Positions 33,060 to 44,836 of a DNA stretch of 64,000 nt are shown here, one piece after another. Numbering within the stretch: position 1 is the stretch's first letter; each line of letters opens with the position of its first letter. Made by a program: the position numbers and the translations under genes. The notes below the pieces were generated by a model that saw only the letters and a program-made list of their open reading frames with translations, did no database searches and had not been told where the DNA came from. The stretch comes from Aspergillus flavus (Eukaryota; Ascomycota; Eurotiomycetes; Eurotiales; Aspergillaceae): NCBI RefSeq assembly GCF_009017415.1, contig NC_092409.1:4588001-4652000 (forward strand). The letters run 5' to 3'.

Positions 33060-34924
33060 ATGTTGTCTAAACTGCCCGTGGAGATAATCTATCTCATTGC
33101 AACTTATCTACCATCTGCCAGTGACTTGGTACATATCGCACAGACCTGCAAGCGTTTGTATGGAGTTGTATCTGCCGAGGATGGGCGTGTTTTCCGGGCG
33201 TTTATTGAGCACCGGTTTCCTGGCTTTGTACCGTCTTCATGTTGGAAAGATGTGACCCAAGCTCTGACTTCTCGCTCTCGAGCTTTGGACAAAAATGCGG
33301 TAGTTAGTCGCTTCGTTGCTAAGCCCCCTACTCGCGCTGAATTGGGGATCACAACGCGAACCGACAGACCCACCCTTGGATATCGCCCTGCAATTGATTC
33401 ATACGAAATCTGGAACGGAAGCACATGGGCGGACCGCAGGGAGGTGCTCGCTTGGGGCGGCGGGCATGAGATTGTCATGAAAATCAAACAACATGGAAAG
33501 GCCCAGAATTCCCAATGGGCCATTTTCGATGATTTGGATGTCGTCAGCAGCCACGATGACGTCTGTGGCCTGCATATCCTGCGACCGGGGCATTATCGCA
33601 AAGTGGAAGATAAGGAGCATATAATCTTTGGTCGAATGCGCGGTGAGCTTCTCCATGTTGCGCTCAAGCCTAACGAGGACACACACGACTACGTGCAGCG
33701 ATTCCAGACATCCAACTCTGGGCTCGAACATATCGATTTGAGTGAAGGACCAGACCCGATTCTGGCTGCGCACGACAAAAAAGGAACAATCACATTTTAT
33801 AGTACTACTAAGGACGATGACGTGGTTGAACCCTTTGGGAATATTGTAATCGGATCAAGGCTTGCAGCACGTAACAAGTGCTCTAAATTCCTGTCTCCGA
33901 CCCTGTTTGCTATAGGTACAGGGCGCTCAGAGGATGCACTGGCTATCTCTTCCATTTCATCAGAACGGCTGGCGCTGGAACGTGAAATCAGCGTGGGCTC
34001 CTTAGATCAGGATGTGCGGCTTGGGTCTACTGCAAGTGTCATTGTCAATGCAATGGCGCCTCTATGCGGACAGCAGGTCACCACGGGGTCTCCTGGTAGT
34101 ACATTTCTCGCTGCTTGGGGTGATCGTCGAATCAGGTACGATCTTTTCCCCCTATGATCGCTTGTCCATACAGCTGACGATTGCGCAGACTTCATGACGT
34201 TCGCTCAAACCGGGCATCCGAGTCCACTTATAAAGACCCAACCGACCAAAGCCAAATCTACTCCCTTCACCCTTTTGGCCATGACAGATTTCTCGCAGGA
34301 GCCGGCGCAGACGCCGTTGTGAAGATCTTCGATCTCCGGATGCCAAAAACCTACAGTTACACAGATTCCAGGGCTTCTTCCATTTACCAGCACAACGTGC
34401 CCCGTCGAAAAGCCTCTGGAGGAGAGATCGCACCCCCAGTAGAGAGCATCAGGTACCCCCGCAAAGATTTCTCCATGTTCCTATTCTACGCACCACCATT
34501 GTATCCAAATGCACCTCGGAGGCGCCAACGTGAATCCACTCCTTACCGCGGTGCCATATACTCCCTGTGTTCACCGTCACCTCTGTCGCCCACGGTATAC
34601 GCCGGAATCACTGACGGCGTCGTTCGATTGGACTTCATGTCTACTGATGACTTAACTGGCTCATGCGGGGATTGGTATCGGGAAATGATTGATATAGACT
34701 TAGAAATCCAGGAGGACAGGACGACTTACAACCCCGAGCGAGTTCTGGATTTGTCTGGCTACGAACGACCGGAGCCTGATGACACGACTACAACATCTCC
34801 ATTGAGAACACAGAAGCGATTCGCGTATATTGATGAGACTAATATCAAAAATGAGCAGCTAACGGGCTGGGACCGGAGGTGGAACCCAATGGAAAGATTT
34901 GCTGCTTGGAGACGTCGGGATTGA
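33060..34924 (+). CDS. F-box protein with WD40-like C-terminal region
   Basis: Two exons, 33060-34135 and 34189-34924, give 603 residues. Residues 3-45 form a recognisable F-box (LPVEIIYLIATYLPSASDLVHIAQTCKRLYGVV), the Skp1-binding part of an SCF ubiquitin ligase substrate receptor. The rest contains beta-propeller-like blades: FLAAWGDRRIRLHDVRSN, spanning the splice, FLAGAGADAVVKIFDLRMP, and TVYAGITDGVVRLDF. The blades are degenerate and may be WD40 repeats lacking some WD dipeptides. The 53-nt intron splits the Arg codon of IRLHD. The substrate is unknown. The role in ubiquitination is family inference. Confidence 0.82.
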
Positions 34925-35373
34925 ATTGGATGGCTTGATGGCTTCTATGCTTATAATGGTTCGTTCCTCTGCTGGCATACGATCAAGGAGTGTTGGTTCT
35001 TGGCGCTTGTTTTGTTGCGTGGTTGTTTACTATCAATGTAGGGTGGTCGATGTTGGTAGATACTAGTAGATGGGAACTCTTAGATAGGGAAGTATTCTAT
35101 TGGTTCATGGGTTCTTGAGTATCTGACAGGAAAGACGGTTGATAAAAATTTTGACTTTTTTTGTGATAGTTTGCACGAATAATTAAACAGAAGTCCCAGC
35201 TCCATCAGCGCCTTGCTTGTAGTTGTTAATAAAGAAATGGGTAACAAGATCTAAATATGCAAATCTAGATCTAAGGGTCTAAACTTTTGTAACGTGTTAT
35301 GGGAGAAAGGATAGCATGCTGAGCATGACGGCAGTCGGCACAACGCAACTCAATCCACTGCAGTGGCCTCAAT
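34925..35373. other. Convergent 3' spacer
   Basis: This 449-bp stretch lies between tail-to-tail genes (the F-box gene and srp40). It is T-rich and holds their 3' UTRs. Nothing else is seen. Confidence 0.5.
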
Positions 35374-36609
35374 TTAATCCTCGAACTTGAACGACTTGCC
35401 TCCCGAGATATCAATGGGACCACCACGGTAAGAGCCGCGCTTCTTCTTGTTCTTCTCTTTCGTAAAGCCCTTGCCACGAGTGACGGAGAGATCCTTAAAG
35501 GCTCTGTCAGCATAGGCATAGGGGACGTAGTCGTTGGAAAGCAAGTGGTCGGTAGGCTGTTCACTAAGAAGAGCCAGAGGAGTAGGGCGGGCACCGGTGT
35601 GCTTTTTCTGGGCGGGGCCATTTCGGGGGGCTGGGCTAGCACTAGATGAACCGGTCACGGGTGTCGAAATGTTAGTGGACTTCTGGACACCCGAGTCGGA
35701 GTTTTGAACTGTTTCACTGCCGGAGGAACTTTGAGAGGATGATGAAGTCTTGTTTTCCTTTCCATCTTCCTCGTCGGAGTCGGAGGAAGAGGAAGAAGAG
35801 TCACTAGAGTCGGAATCCGAGGAATCAGAGTCGGAGTTGGAATCGGATGACGAGTCGCTAGAGTCGCTAGCCGAGGACGAAGATTCAGAGGATGAAGAGT
35901 CAGAAGAGGCAGAGGAGTCAGAAGACGAGCTCTCTTTCTTAGCAGCGATCTTTGTCTTCTTATTTTGAGGGGCTTTGTCGGAATCGGACTCAGACTCAGA
36001 AGACGAGGAATCAGACTCGGCCTTCCGCTTGGTACCCTGAGGTTTGGCAGGAGCGGGTGCTGCCGTCTCCTCCTCGCTCTCATCATCAGCATCGCTATCG
36101 GAGCCGGACGAGGAAGAGGAAGACGAAGAAGACGAAGATGAAGAGGAAGAGGAGTTCTTGGATTGTTTCTTCGACTGCGCTTTCGGCGCATCGTTCATCT
36201 CAACGTCAGAGTCGCTCGACTCATCCGAGCTGCTGGAGCTTTCTTCGCTGCTGCTGGAACTGCTGGAGCTCTCTGATGAGCTGGATTCAGAAGACTTCTC
36301 GGTAGCCTTTTCATTATCTGCCCAGTTTTGGAAGATTTCGAGCAAAGATGGCGCATTCTTGGAGTCGGACAGCGACTTGCTAACGGATTTGCTGGCCTGT
36401 TCTTTCGCAAAGGCCTTACCGGTACTGGTGAAACCAGACTCGGTAAGAAAAGCTTCAATGGAGGCGATCAGCTGGGGAGGAAAAGAGGGCGCACTCTTGG
36501 CCTTTCGAAGCCGAAAATTGTCAGTAAATCAATCCTTCCTGAATGATTAGAACCCTCCCACCTTCTTATCCTGAGCCAACTTGGCAGGAGAAGATTTCTT
36601 TCCAGCCAT
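35374..36609 (-). CDS. SRP40/Nopp140-like nucleolar LisH protein
   Basis: This is an acidic serine-rich nucleolar chaperone of the Srp40/Nopp140 type, associated with snoRNPs and RNA polymerase I transcription. Two exons, 36609-36562 and 36501-35374, give 391 residues. A basic start (MAGKKSSPAKLAQDKK) is followed by a LisH-like helix pair (about 24-50, ASIEAFLTESGFTSTGKAF). A long Ser/Glu/Asp tract (about 70-260) offers many casein-kinase-2-type sites and alternates with basic KKQSKN/KKTKIAAKK patches. The C-terminal SRP40 domain (about 330-391) contains YADRAFKDLSVTRGKGFTKEK and the GPIDISGGKSFKFED ending. The donor is GTGGGA, weaker than usual, but phase and acceptor fit. Confidence 0.9.
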
Positions 36610-36715
36610 GATGATAGTTCTGAATTCGGTGTCTCTCAGATACAATGGCTGTGCTATCACTGTACGAAGTACGGAATCTTCGTCTACAGGTCTTCAAAGG
36701 TTTCTTTGGAGCAAC

Positions 36716-36746
<31 letters not shown>

Positions 36747-37389
36747 TGCAAAAACGCGCTAGGAAGGCGGTCAACAATAGCGCACTCTGTGATTGGCCAA
36801 CCAAAGTATCACAGACAGTTGCCTTCACGTGGGCCTCTCGTGACATGACGAGTTTTAGCCAATCTATGCGAACGACAACAATACTCCATCGGAATTGTGA
36901 AGAGACCAAAGTAAGAATAAGTTGAGGTTATTAGATGTAATCAATTGAAAGGATTTGATGTATAGAGAATGTGGCTACGAACTACCGATTTTAGATTCTT
37001 CAACTTCGAGTCTATCAAATAGACGGTAGTTGGCTGCACTATGTCAACCTCCGTAACGCAGTACATTCTCCGTAAGTATGCAGTAACCACGAGCTCTCCG
37101 CCCGTTGGTTACTAGCGCCCGCCGTCCATCCCCCCAGTAGCTACTGTACATCTACCGGCTCGCTCCTCTCTGTGGGCTTTTGATTCAACGCCAGCAATCC
37201 ATGCTGTACTTACTCAGTTTTCTTTCTAAACTCTGACATTTATATTAGTTTTTCCGAGTCAACTACCTGACCGGCCGTCCTCCGAACACGGCGCGCACCG
37301 TGTAGCCTATCCCCGATACTCCCGATCATGTTCACCTGGCTTCTGGTACCTCCTGAGTGAACCAGGCTTTCGGCAATTGAAAAGCAATA
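36610..37389. promoter_or_regulatory. Divergent promoter srp40 / sec3 with poly(dA:dT) tract
   Basis: A 780-bp shared upstream region. An uninterrupted run of 29 A lies at 36716-36744, about 110 bp from the srp40 start, where it reads as poly(T). ATTGG (36792-36796) and CCAAT (36859-36863) boxes and a CACGTG within TTCACGTGGG lie just beyond it. Poly(dA:dT) tracts exclude nucleosomes, which suits a strongly expressed ribosome-biogenesis gene. No ORF is supported. Confidence 0.5.
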
Positions 37390-40300
37390 ATGAATGGTCG
37401 TGATCGCTCGCGGGGCCCGCATCCTGGCGAGATCCCGCCTCAAAGAGATCCGCGTCGAATCGGCGATGGTCGCAATGCAGGTCATACCGGACATGGTGAA
37501 GCCTCAATGTCGAGGGCCGAGAGATTCGAAGACGAGAAGAGACGGATCATTCAAAGCTGTTTCTCAAGGAAGGATGGCGATGGCTCTTGTATGTATTTCC
37601 TCTTGTTGCGCACTGTTGCTTTAGTCGCCTTGCCTTGATTGAACTGGGTTTTATCATGTCAAACCGAGGGACCTGTATAATAGGTGGTCGCTTTCTGCTC
37701 TGGCGCGCCTGCTAAGACCTGGACGAAGATCTTTGCACGGCGAAGGATAGGACCAAGCGCAAAACGTGGTGGCTGGATTCGTGGATTGCTTGCTGATATC
37801 TCCTACTGCTCCCAGTGACTGAATCCTATATAACACACGTTCGCATCACGGAGGATGCTGCGTACCCGTCTACACCCCCTCCGCCGAATTCCCCACCCGA
37901 CAACAAGAAGCCTCGAGCAATAATTGTTGCTGTGAGAAAATCAGGTAGGGTGCGTGTGCACAAGGCTAGGGAAAATAATGATGGTTCGTTTTCTATTGGT
38001 AAAACGTGGATGTTAGACGACCTGTCTGCGATACAGTCATTCAATGCTTGGATACCGTCGTCTCCATTGGAACAACAGCAGAAACAATGGGCCTCGAATG
38101 TTGGCTTTGTGGTGACCATTGGGAAGCCCTATTACTGGCAAGCTAGGACATCTAAGGAGAAGGATTTCTTCATCGGTAGTTTGGTGAAAATCTACAAGAA
38201 ATACACCGGCGGGAAGGTACCGGAGCTGATAGGCTTCGATGATCGTGAGCGACAATTGCTTGCGGGCATGCCCCCTCCGGGCCCTAAACACCCTGGCCAA
38301 GGACCCCCGAGACCTGAAGTGACACTTCCTCCTCCAGGGCCACCATATTCATCCCATGGTAGCCGGCCTCAGTCTCCTTACTCGAGTCGTGCACCTAGCC
38401 GTGATGGGCCTCGCCGGCTACCCTCTGAAGAGCAATCCCTGAGAGCCCAACGCAGTCGGGATCAAATGGGTAGACCATCTACTGCCCAGTCTGGTCAGTC
38501 CGGGAGAAGCATTCCCACTCCTCCTGTACCGCCTCAGCACCCCCCGCCAGTTCCTCCTGACCAGCGAGACCAGCCACCTCCCCGCTCAACTGAGCGTCTG
38601 GCATCTGAAAACCGAATGCCCAAGTCCCCAGTATCACCGGAATCGAGGGGCTTAGACATTCCTACTAGTTTACTGGCCGCTTCGGCTTCGAGTCAGCGGG
38701 ATCGACCAAGTGGAGAGTCGGAACGTAACGTAGTCACACGCCCCGAGGTCCAGCCACCGCCATCGCGGGATGGGAAAGGTGTGCCAGAGCCAAAGCCTCG
38801 CACCCAGGATCTGGCCTTCAGCTCACCTAGGCACAACAATGACGGTTCCCGGCCTACCACAGCTCAATCGGTTCCGAGTGAGAGTCCGAATGTCAACCCA
38901 AGTCCAGCTAGTAACCCGGGGCCTAACTCAGCTTTCAATGAGGGTAGTATTAAGGCATCCAGTCCCGAGGTTCCCACGGAGCCTTACGACAACATTGCAT
39001 CCGAACGCACTCCCGACACGCAACCTGTCGAGGTACCACCAGCGTTAAAGCTGGCCACGTCAAACGCTGCTAACGCTCAAATGAGAGCCGTTGTTACTGA
39101 AACAGCAGCACCCGTATCCACTATGGAATCGCAACCCAGCGAATTGGTCCGAGAGGGTGGGCCGATCTCTCCGCCAGCCAGTCCCCCTGAGGTGCCCACA
39201 TCACCTGCGGAAAACGAGGCGGATGCACATCGCCCTGGTCTTGGGCCTATGATCAAGAAAAAGCAGAGCAAGGAAGTTGTAGGTGCACTTCGCAAAGCCG
39301 CTACCGCTCATGGTGCTTTCAAGCCGAGACCTGGTGGTGCTGGTGAGAGACTATTAGCGGCCGCAAGGAAACAAAAAGCCGAGGAGCACAATGGGCCTGA
39401 TGGGATCACTGGAGTCGTGCCCGCGCCCTCACTTCGTACAGCTATTGAACCTGTGGTGTCCCCCGAAACGCCGGATAAAGAGATACCAGCCCTTCCATCT
39501 CCAGCGAAGGAAGTGCCCTCTCCAGCCAAGTCTCCTATACTGGAGCCACCTACAGTTGAAGTAACACAGGCTGCCGCCGAAGAAGTTACTGTTACCTCTG
39601 TTGAGACTCAAGAGGAACCGAGAGATACTTCGAGGGCTACCGTGAAAGTCGGTGCGGACGAACGAGCGAGGTCTGTGTCTCCATCTCCTGACGGTCGACG
39701 CCGCAGGCGCCACGAAGACAATACGATCAAATACTGTCAGGCGCTTGGGGTCGATCCCAGCAGCATAGGTGGGCGTGGTGCGGACTTTGACGACATATTG
39801 ACTGACCTTGGGTGGAATGGACGCTTGAATGACGAGAAGAAAATCGAGGATCTTGAGGCGGATATCCGCCGTGAGATCGGTCGTGTCGAGGCTACTAGCT
39901 GGCTGGGTAATCTTGAGCAGCAAGAAGGAAAGATCGATCAACTTGCCAAGTTGATTGACAAGACTATCGAAGAGTGTGAAGAGCTGGATAATCTTCTAAC
40001 ACTGTACTCGCATGAACTCAATGTAAGTTATCAAGCCCGCACAACCAACTTCCGTCCCCTCTTTTGTATATGCTAGGCTACATGTTTGCTAACTCCGTGG
40101 ACAGACCCTTCATGATGATGTATCCTATATAGAAACGCAGTCTCAAGGTCTGCAAGTGCAGACCGCCAACCAGAAACTACTCCATAACGAGCTTCAAAAT
40201 CTGCTCAAAACTCTTTCTATCTCCTCGGTGGAGTTACGTTCCTTGAAAGAGGCGTCTCTCAGTAACCCTGATGGGCTGAGGGATACCGAGACTGCATTAT

Positions 40301-42200
40301 CAACTCTGTATAAAGCTATGTTGATGATTGATTCTGATATATTGCAGAATAAGAGGCGATTGGCTGATGCGGCTGGGGATCACGGCAGTGTGGGTGTGTA
40401 TGCTGATACGGAAATTGGCCAAATGCGTGCGATCAAGGAGAAGAAAGAGGAGTATCGTTCGCAATCTCGGTTGTTCTTGCAGCGGCTCAAGCAGTTCATG
40501 GCCATTGCTTACAAGGTTGCTGAACAGAAAAGGGTCGACACTGCTACTAATAGCTCAAAAGATCCTATGAAGCTCGACAGTAGAGCACGAGAATACTTCC
40601 GCCGAGAGCTGTGGATGTATAATGCGCTGATGCTCTTTGCAAAGGAAGTCAGTGGCGCAGAGTGGCATGGGCTTATCAACCTGTACGAACAACAGGCTAA
40701 ACAACCTTACCAGAATGAGTTTCGGGACAATAGTCTTGCTTGGAAAAAGGCGTCGAGAAAACCCTCTGGAGAAGAGCACGAGCTTCTGTTTACACATCAG
40801 GAGAAAGAAAAGGAAAATGAAGGCATCACGATGGCCGCCAGGAAGTTAACCGTGAAACGAGGAAAAACTATGAGGGCTGCAGCGGGCCTACGGCTGCCTT
40901 CTGGTGACAAGCAGCATGGACATCTGGAGCCTTATGAATCGTTTGCAGGCGCACTTCATGAGACCTTGAGCATGATATCAGAGGAGCAGAACTTCCTAGT
41001 TCAATTCTTCCATCTAAGCTCACTGTCGCACGTTGATTTCCCCGACCTCGTTGCATCTGTCCACCCTGAGGAGCGCCGGTTACCCGACTTTGGCGTCAAG
41101 CAGTTGCACGATACCGATCGAGGAATGGCAAGGAAAGTGGAACAGATTATGGACGAACTGTTTTCATTCTGGCCGAACGATATGCAGAGCCTTGTGGATT
41201 CGTCCATTCAGGCCGATCCCTTGTAAGTACATCACGAAGCAATCACGTTCGTGCCACGCTAACTTGTTACAGACAAGGGATAGGTATCCTGTTTGCTTTG
41301 GAAAAGGCGGTTCTGGATTTTGAAGATACCAACCAAGACTTCATCGTCCATTCACTCCAAAAACTCCATTCCCGATTGATTGGTCTCTTTAACCGCTTTG
41401 TAGACGAGCAGATTCGTGGAATTGAAGACACCAAGGTTAAGGTGAACAAGCGGAAGGGGGTCATCTCCTTCATGCGAGTCTTTCCCCATTTCTCCACGGC
41501 TGTCGAGAACATGCTGTCACAGCCCGCACAAGAGTTCTGTGACATTCGAATCAGCGTTAATGAAGCTTACAACCGCATCAACCGTGCCATGTGGGAGTCA
41601 CTTAAGTTTATCGCCAAAGAAGCCCCTGGCCAACCTAACGGTGCAGCGGCAACTTCGGGCGACCCAGAAGATAAGGAGGCACTGAACTATCACATCCTTC
41701 TGATCGAGAATATGAACCATTACATTGAGGAGGTGGATGTTCGAGGCCTACCGGTCCTAGAAAAATGGCGCGAGCGGGCTTACCAGGATTATCATGAACA
41801 CATGAAGCTCTATCTAGACTCTGTCATTCACCGTCCACTGGGCAAGTTACTTGAGTTCGTTGAATCCGCGGAAGGCTTATTGGCGACCACAAGCAACCCG
41901 GCAGATATCTCGAGCCGCCCTAGCCACTCGCGCTCGGTAGCGAAGAAAGTTTTAGCCACGTACGATGCGAAAGAAATGCGGCGTGGTATTGAGGCACTCA
42001 AGAAACGGGTGGAGAAGCACTTTGGTGATGCTGACGACCCTGGACTCAGCCGCAGCCTTGTGTTGAAGGTACTGCGAGAATGTGAAAGTCGGTATGAGGG
42101 GGCGTATGACCGCACCCGACGCATTCTTAATACGGTGTACGAAGGCCAACTAGACCTCGAATGGCGTAAGGAGGATGCAATCGCCATGTTCAAGAAATAA
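37390..42200 (+). CDS. sec3: Exocyst complex component SEC3
   Basis: This is a spatial landmark subunit of the exocyst, tethering secretory vesicles at hyphal tips through Rho GTPase and PI(4,5)P2 binding. Four exons, 37390-37588, 37816-40022, 40105-41222 and 41273-42200, give 1483 residues. The N-terminal PH-like lipid-binding domain lies at about 50-165 (ESYITHVRITED, RKSGRVRVHKAR, GFVVTIGKPYYWQA, FFIGSLVKIYKKYTGG). A ~500-residue Pro/Ser-rich disordered linker, coiled-coil heptads (about 675-790) and the helical Sec3 C-terminal bundle (about 890-1480) follow. Intron 1 is 227 nt, longer than the others (50-82 nt). The first exon is short and basic. The match to fungal Sec3 is strong. Confidence 0.93.
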
Positions 42201-44836
42201 ATGGATGCCCAGTGTACTACGGTTCAGCGCCTTTTCTTTGTTTCCCTGACTGTTCATTTTTTCCCTCCGAGTTTCTGCCTTATACAAGTACCCTTTCTCT
42301 TTTCTGTTCTATTTGCACTGGTTTGCTGGGTGGGGAGCAACGGAAGCATATATCCATGTCCATGGATCCTAGAATTGGGGCGTCTGGATTGAATAATACT
42401 GCGTTATATCACCGATTTCATTTTCGTTTTTACCTTAGCTTATCATTCTCCTGCATGACCCCTCATTATTGATGGTATATAGGTGCCTTGGACATCTAGA
42501 GAATGGTGATATGAATGTATTATGACCTTGTCACCAGTTTATTTTGAAGCTTCTATCCTCGATAGTCGGACATCTGCGTATAAAGACAGGTTGTTTCAAC
42601 CACGCGGATAGACTGGCGAACCAAGATAACCTTTCCACTGGAAGGGCAACCCAGCGAACCAGGAAACTCAACAAGGCAGAGAGGCAATTGATAGACGATC
42701 ACAGGTAAGACGCGTATCGTTTTGGCCCTTCCCCACATACGTAATTACATGTATTATGACCAATTCCTCTTATCATGACATAGAGAAATAAGCGACGGGG
42801 ATTATTTGAAGACAAAAAACGAGGGTATAGGCATGATCGAAAGGACTGGACGATGTCAGCGTACAATGGCCCTGTCGGTAAGCAATTCTTATCTTACTAC
42901 TATTAGTGCAATACAAGTAGAGTAAGAAAGGACTAACAAGTAAAAAAAAAAAAAAAAAAAAAAAAGAGGAAAGCAAAGGAATACGGCACTTGCAGCAATA
43001 TGCCGGAAGGCTGGAAAGACGTTGTCCGGTCCGGATTCCAATTTGCAGGGAACCCAGCCATCTCAACAGGAGCCGAGCATGCATGGATGGAGAAAATAAA
43101 TATTGAAGCGGCAACGCCTGCAGGAGTTTGGATTACTCCACTACCTTATATTGGTATTACTTGATATGTCAGATTCTTGAATGTGAACACTCCAATCATC
43201 GTCTCGTGCCTATCTCTCTCCTTCTACCCCTGATAATACATCTCTATGGGGAGTCATGGGGTCAGAGCCTGTATTAGAGCAAACTCAAGTATCAACGAGA
43301 TGAATTTCTAAATTTCATGTATCGGCTCCATGATCCTTGGGCTCCGCTCCTATTCGTAACATATTAGGCTTCTTCTCTAGTCTGGTCTACGTGTATTTTT
43401 CCAGCCACTTCGGTGCCATTAATTGCCAGATACTGTTTATTTTCGGATTAAGAACCTCTCGTTCTTCAGCTAAACTCACCTTCTATCTTATGCTTCGTAT
43501 TAGAGTTAATTAGACCGTGTGTTTCTGCTGCTCAGATCGACAGGTAGGTGGAGGCCAGATTGTACTCTACTCAAGCGTCGTGAAGTTATATATATGTATA
43601 TAGTACGGGGTATAGATTGACGGCTTTGAGACAGGAGAGGTTGACTTGTGGGGTGGAATGCCCCCCATACCTTTGCAAAAGTTTATATAAATATCACTTT
43701 AAATTAAGTCTATAATATTCCTTACTAAGTAAACCTTGGACCCATTTAAGTACAGAAAGAAGAACCTAAAAAAGAACAAGAGGAGACAAAAGAAAGACAG
43801 CCTGTCTTAGTTCGGAATGGGCCTTTGTTACTCGACTGTGACTACCCTCGATCTTTGGCGTAAACTCGATGAGATTGGTATATCGATATATATAAGCCAC
43901 ATCCAATTGAGATTGTGTGTTAACCAGGAAAATCCCCTATTTTAGAAACCCCCACCTCAAGTCACTTCATTCTCTTCAATCAATGAAACATCTCATCTAG
44001 GGGACGAGTCCAGCCTCAGGCACCACGCACTAACCCTTAAGTTCTCCGCCTCCCGCTCCGCCCTTTACCCTTTCGAGGTCCTTTTAGTCTGTGGCCGGTC
44101 ATAAAGTAGCCTCTTAGTACGATCGCGGTTCCTCCGTCTCGATCATTCTTCCCCCAAGTCTTTGGGATTACGCTCTCTAATTCATCCCCCAATCTCTTGC
44201 GATCCACCACGTCATCTTCGAACTTGCTTTGGGGGCAATTCTTTTGGAACATTTTTCTCGTGGTAAGCTCCTTCTATCCCCTCCCCCTTCATTTGTCCGC
44301 TTCTCCACAGTTCCCGCCAAGATGAATACAGATGGTTGGGCTCCACAGTACAAACCATCTGGCATCCACTGCTAGGGGGAGGAGAAATTGGGAGAAAAAA
44401 AAGATCAATTAATCAATGGTCTCACTTGCGTGACCGTTTTTGTTAACCCTATTGTATTTCAGCACCGCCATGTGGAGCAGTCCTTCCTCAATCGCATCTA
44501 ATTTCTTAAATCACCGTGTCGCCTGAATCTCGAACGCGGTCGTCGCTGGAAATTACAGCTACTAACAGAGTGGATTTGGTCATAGACTTTTAGTGGCCCT
44601 CGCACCCCCCTTTAGGGATACCAATTCAGTTACTTACTCGCAACCCGTCTACTTCGAAACTCCCACAATCCCCTCTTTTCGCAACAATAGGGAAGCTGCA
44701 TGTAGCGTCCTATCCATCGATCAATAGAGAATCCATTCCTTCTCTCGCCCCCGCTTCGCCGCTACTTCCATTCCTCTGACGGCAGTTGTGACGACCGCTG
44801 CGGGGTGCGCTCCAAACGGCCGCCTCGATAGCAGAT
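42201..44836. other. Long intergenic region before the DOCK gene
   Basis: No gene is supported in 2.6 kb. A run of 24 A lies at 42942-42965, and A/T-rich segments occur around 43580-43700. The final ~800 bp are pyrimidine-rich and probably hold a long promoter and leader for the large gene that follows. Short ORFs lack features; one (43114-42773, minus) is driven by the A run read as Phe. Confidence 0.5.

Noticed and set aside
35750..36550. Acidic Ser/Glu-rich plus-strand frames
   Set aside because: They are complements of the Ser-codon repeats of the SRP40-like gene, which has a LisH-like start and SRP40 C-terminus on the minus strand.
42773..43114. 113-codon minus-strand frame with a Phe run
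   Set aside because: The frame owes its hydrophobic look to the 24-base A tract read as Phe codons and has no other protein character.
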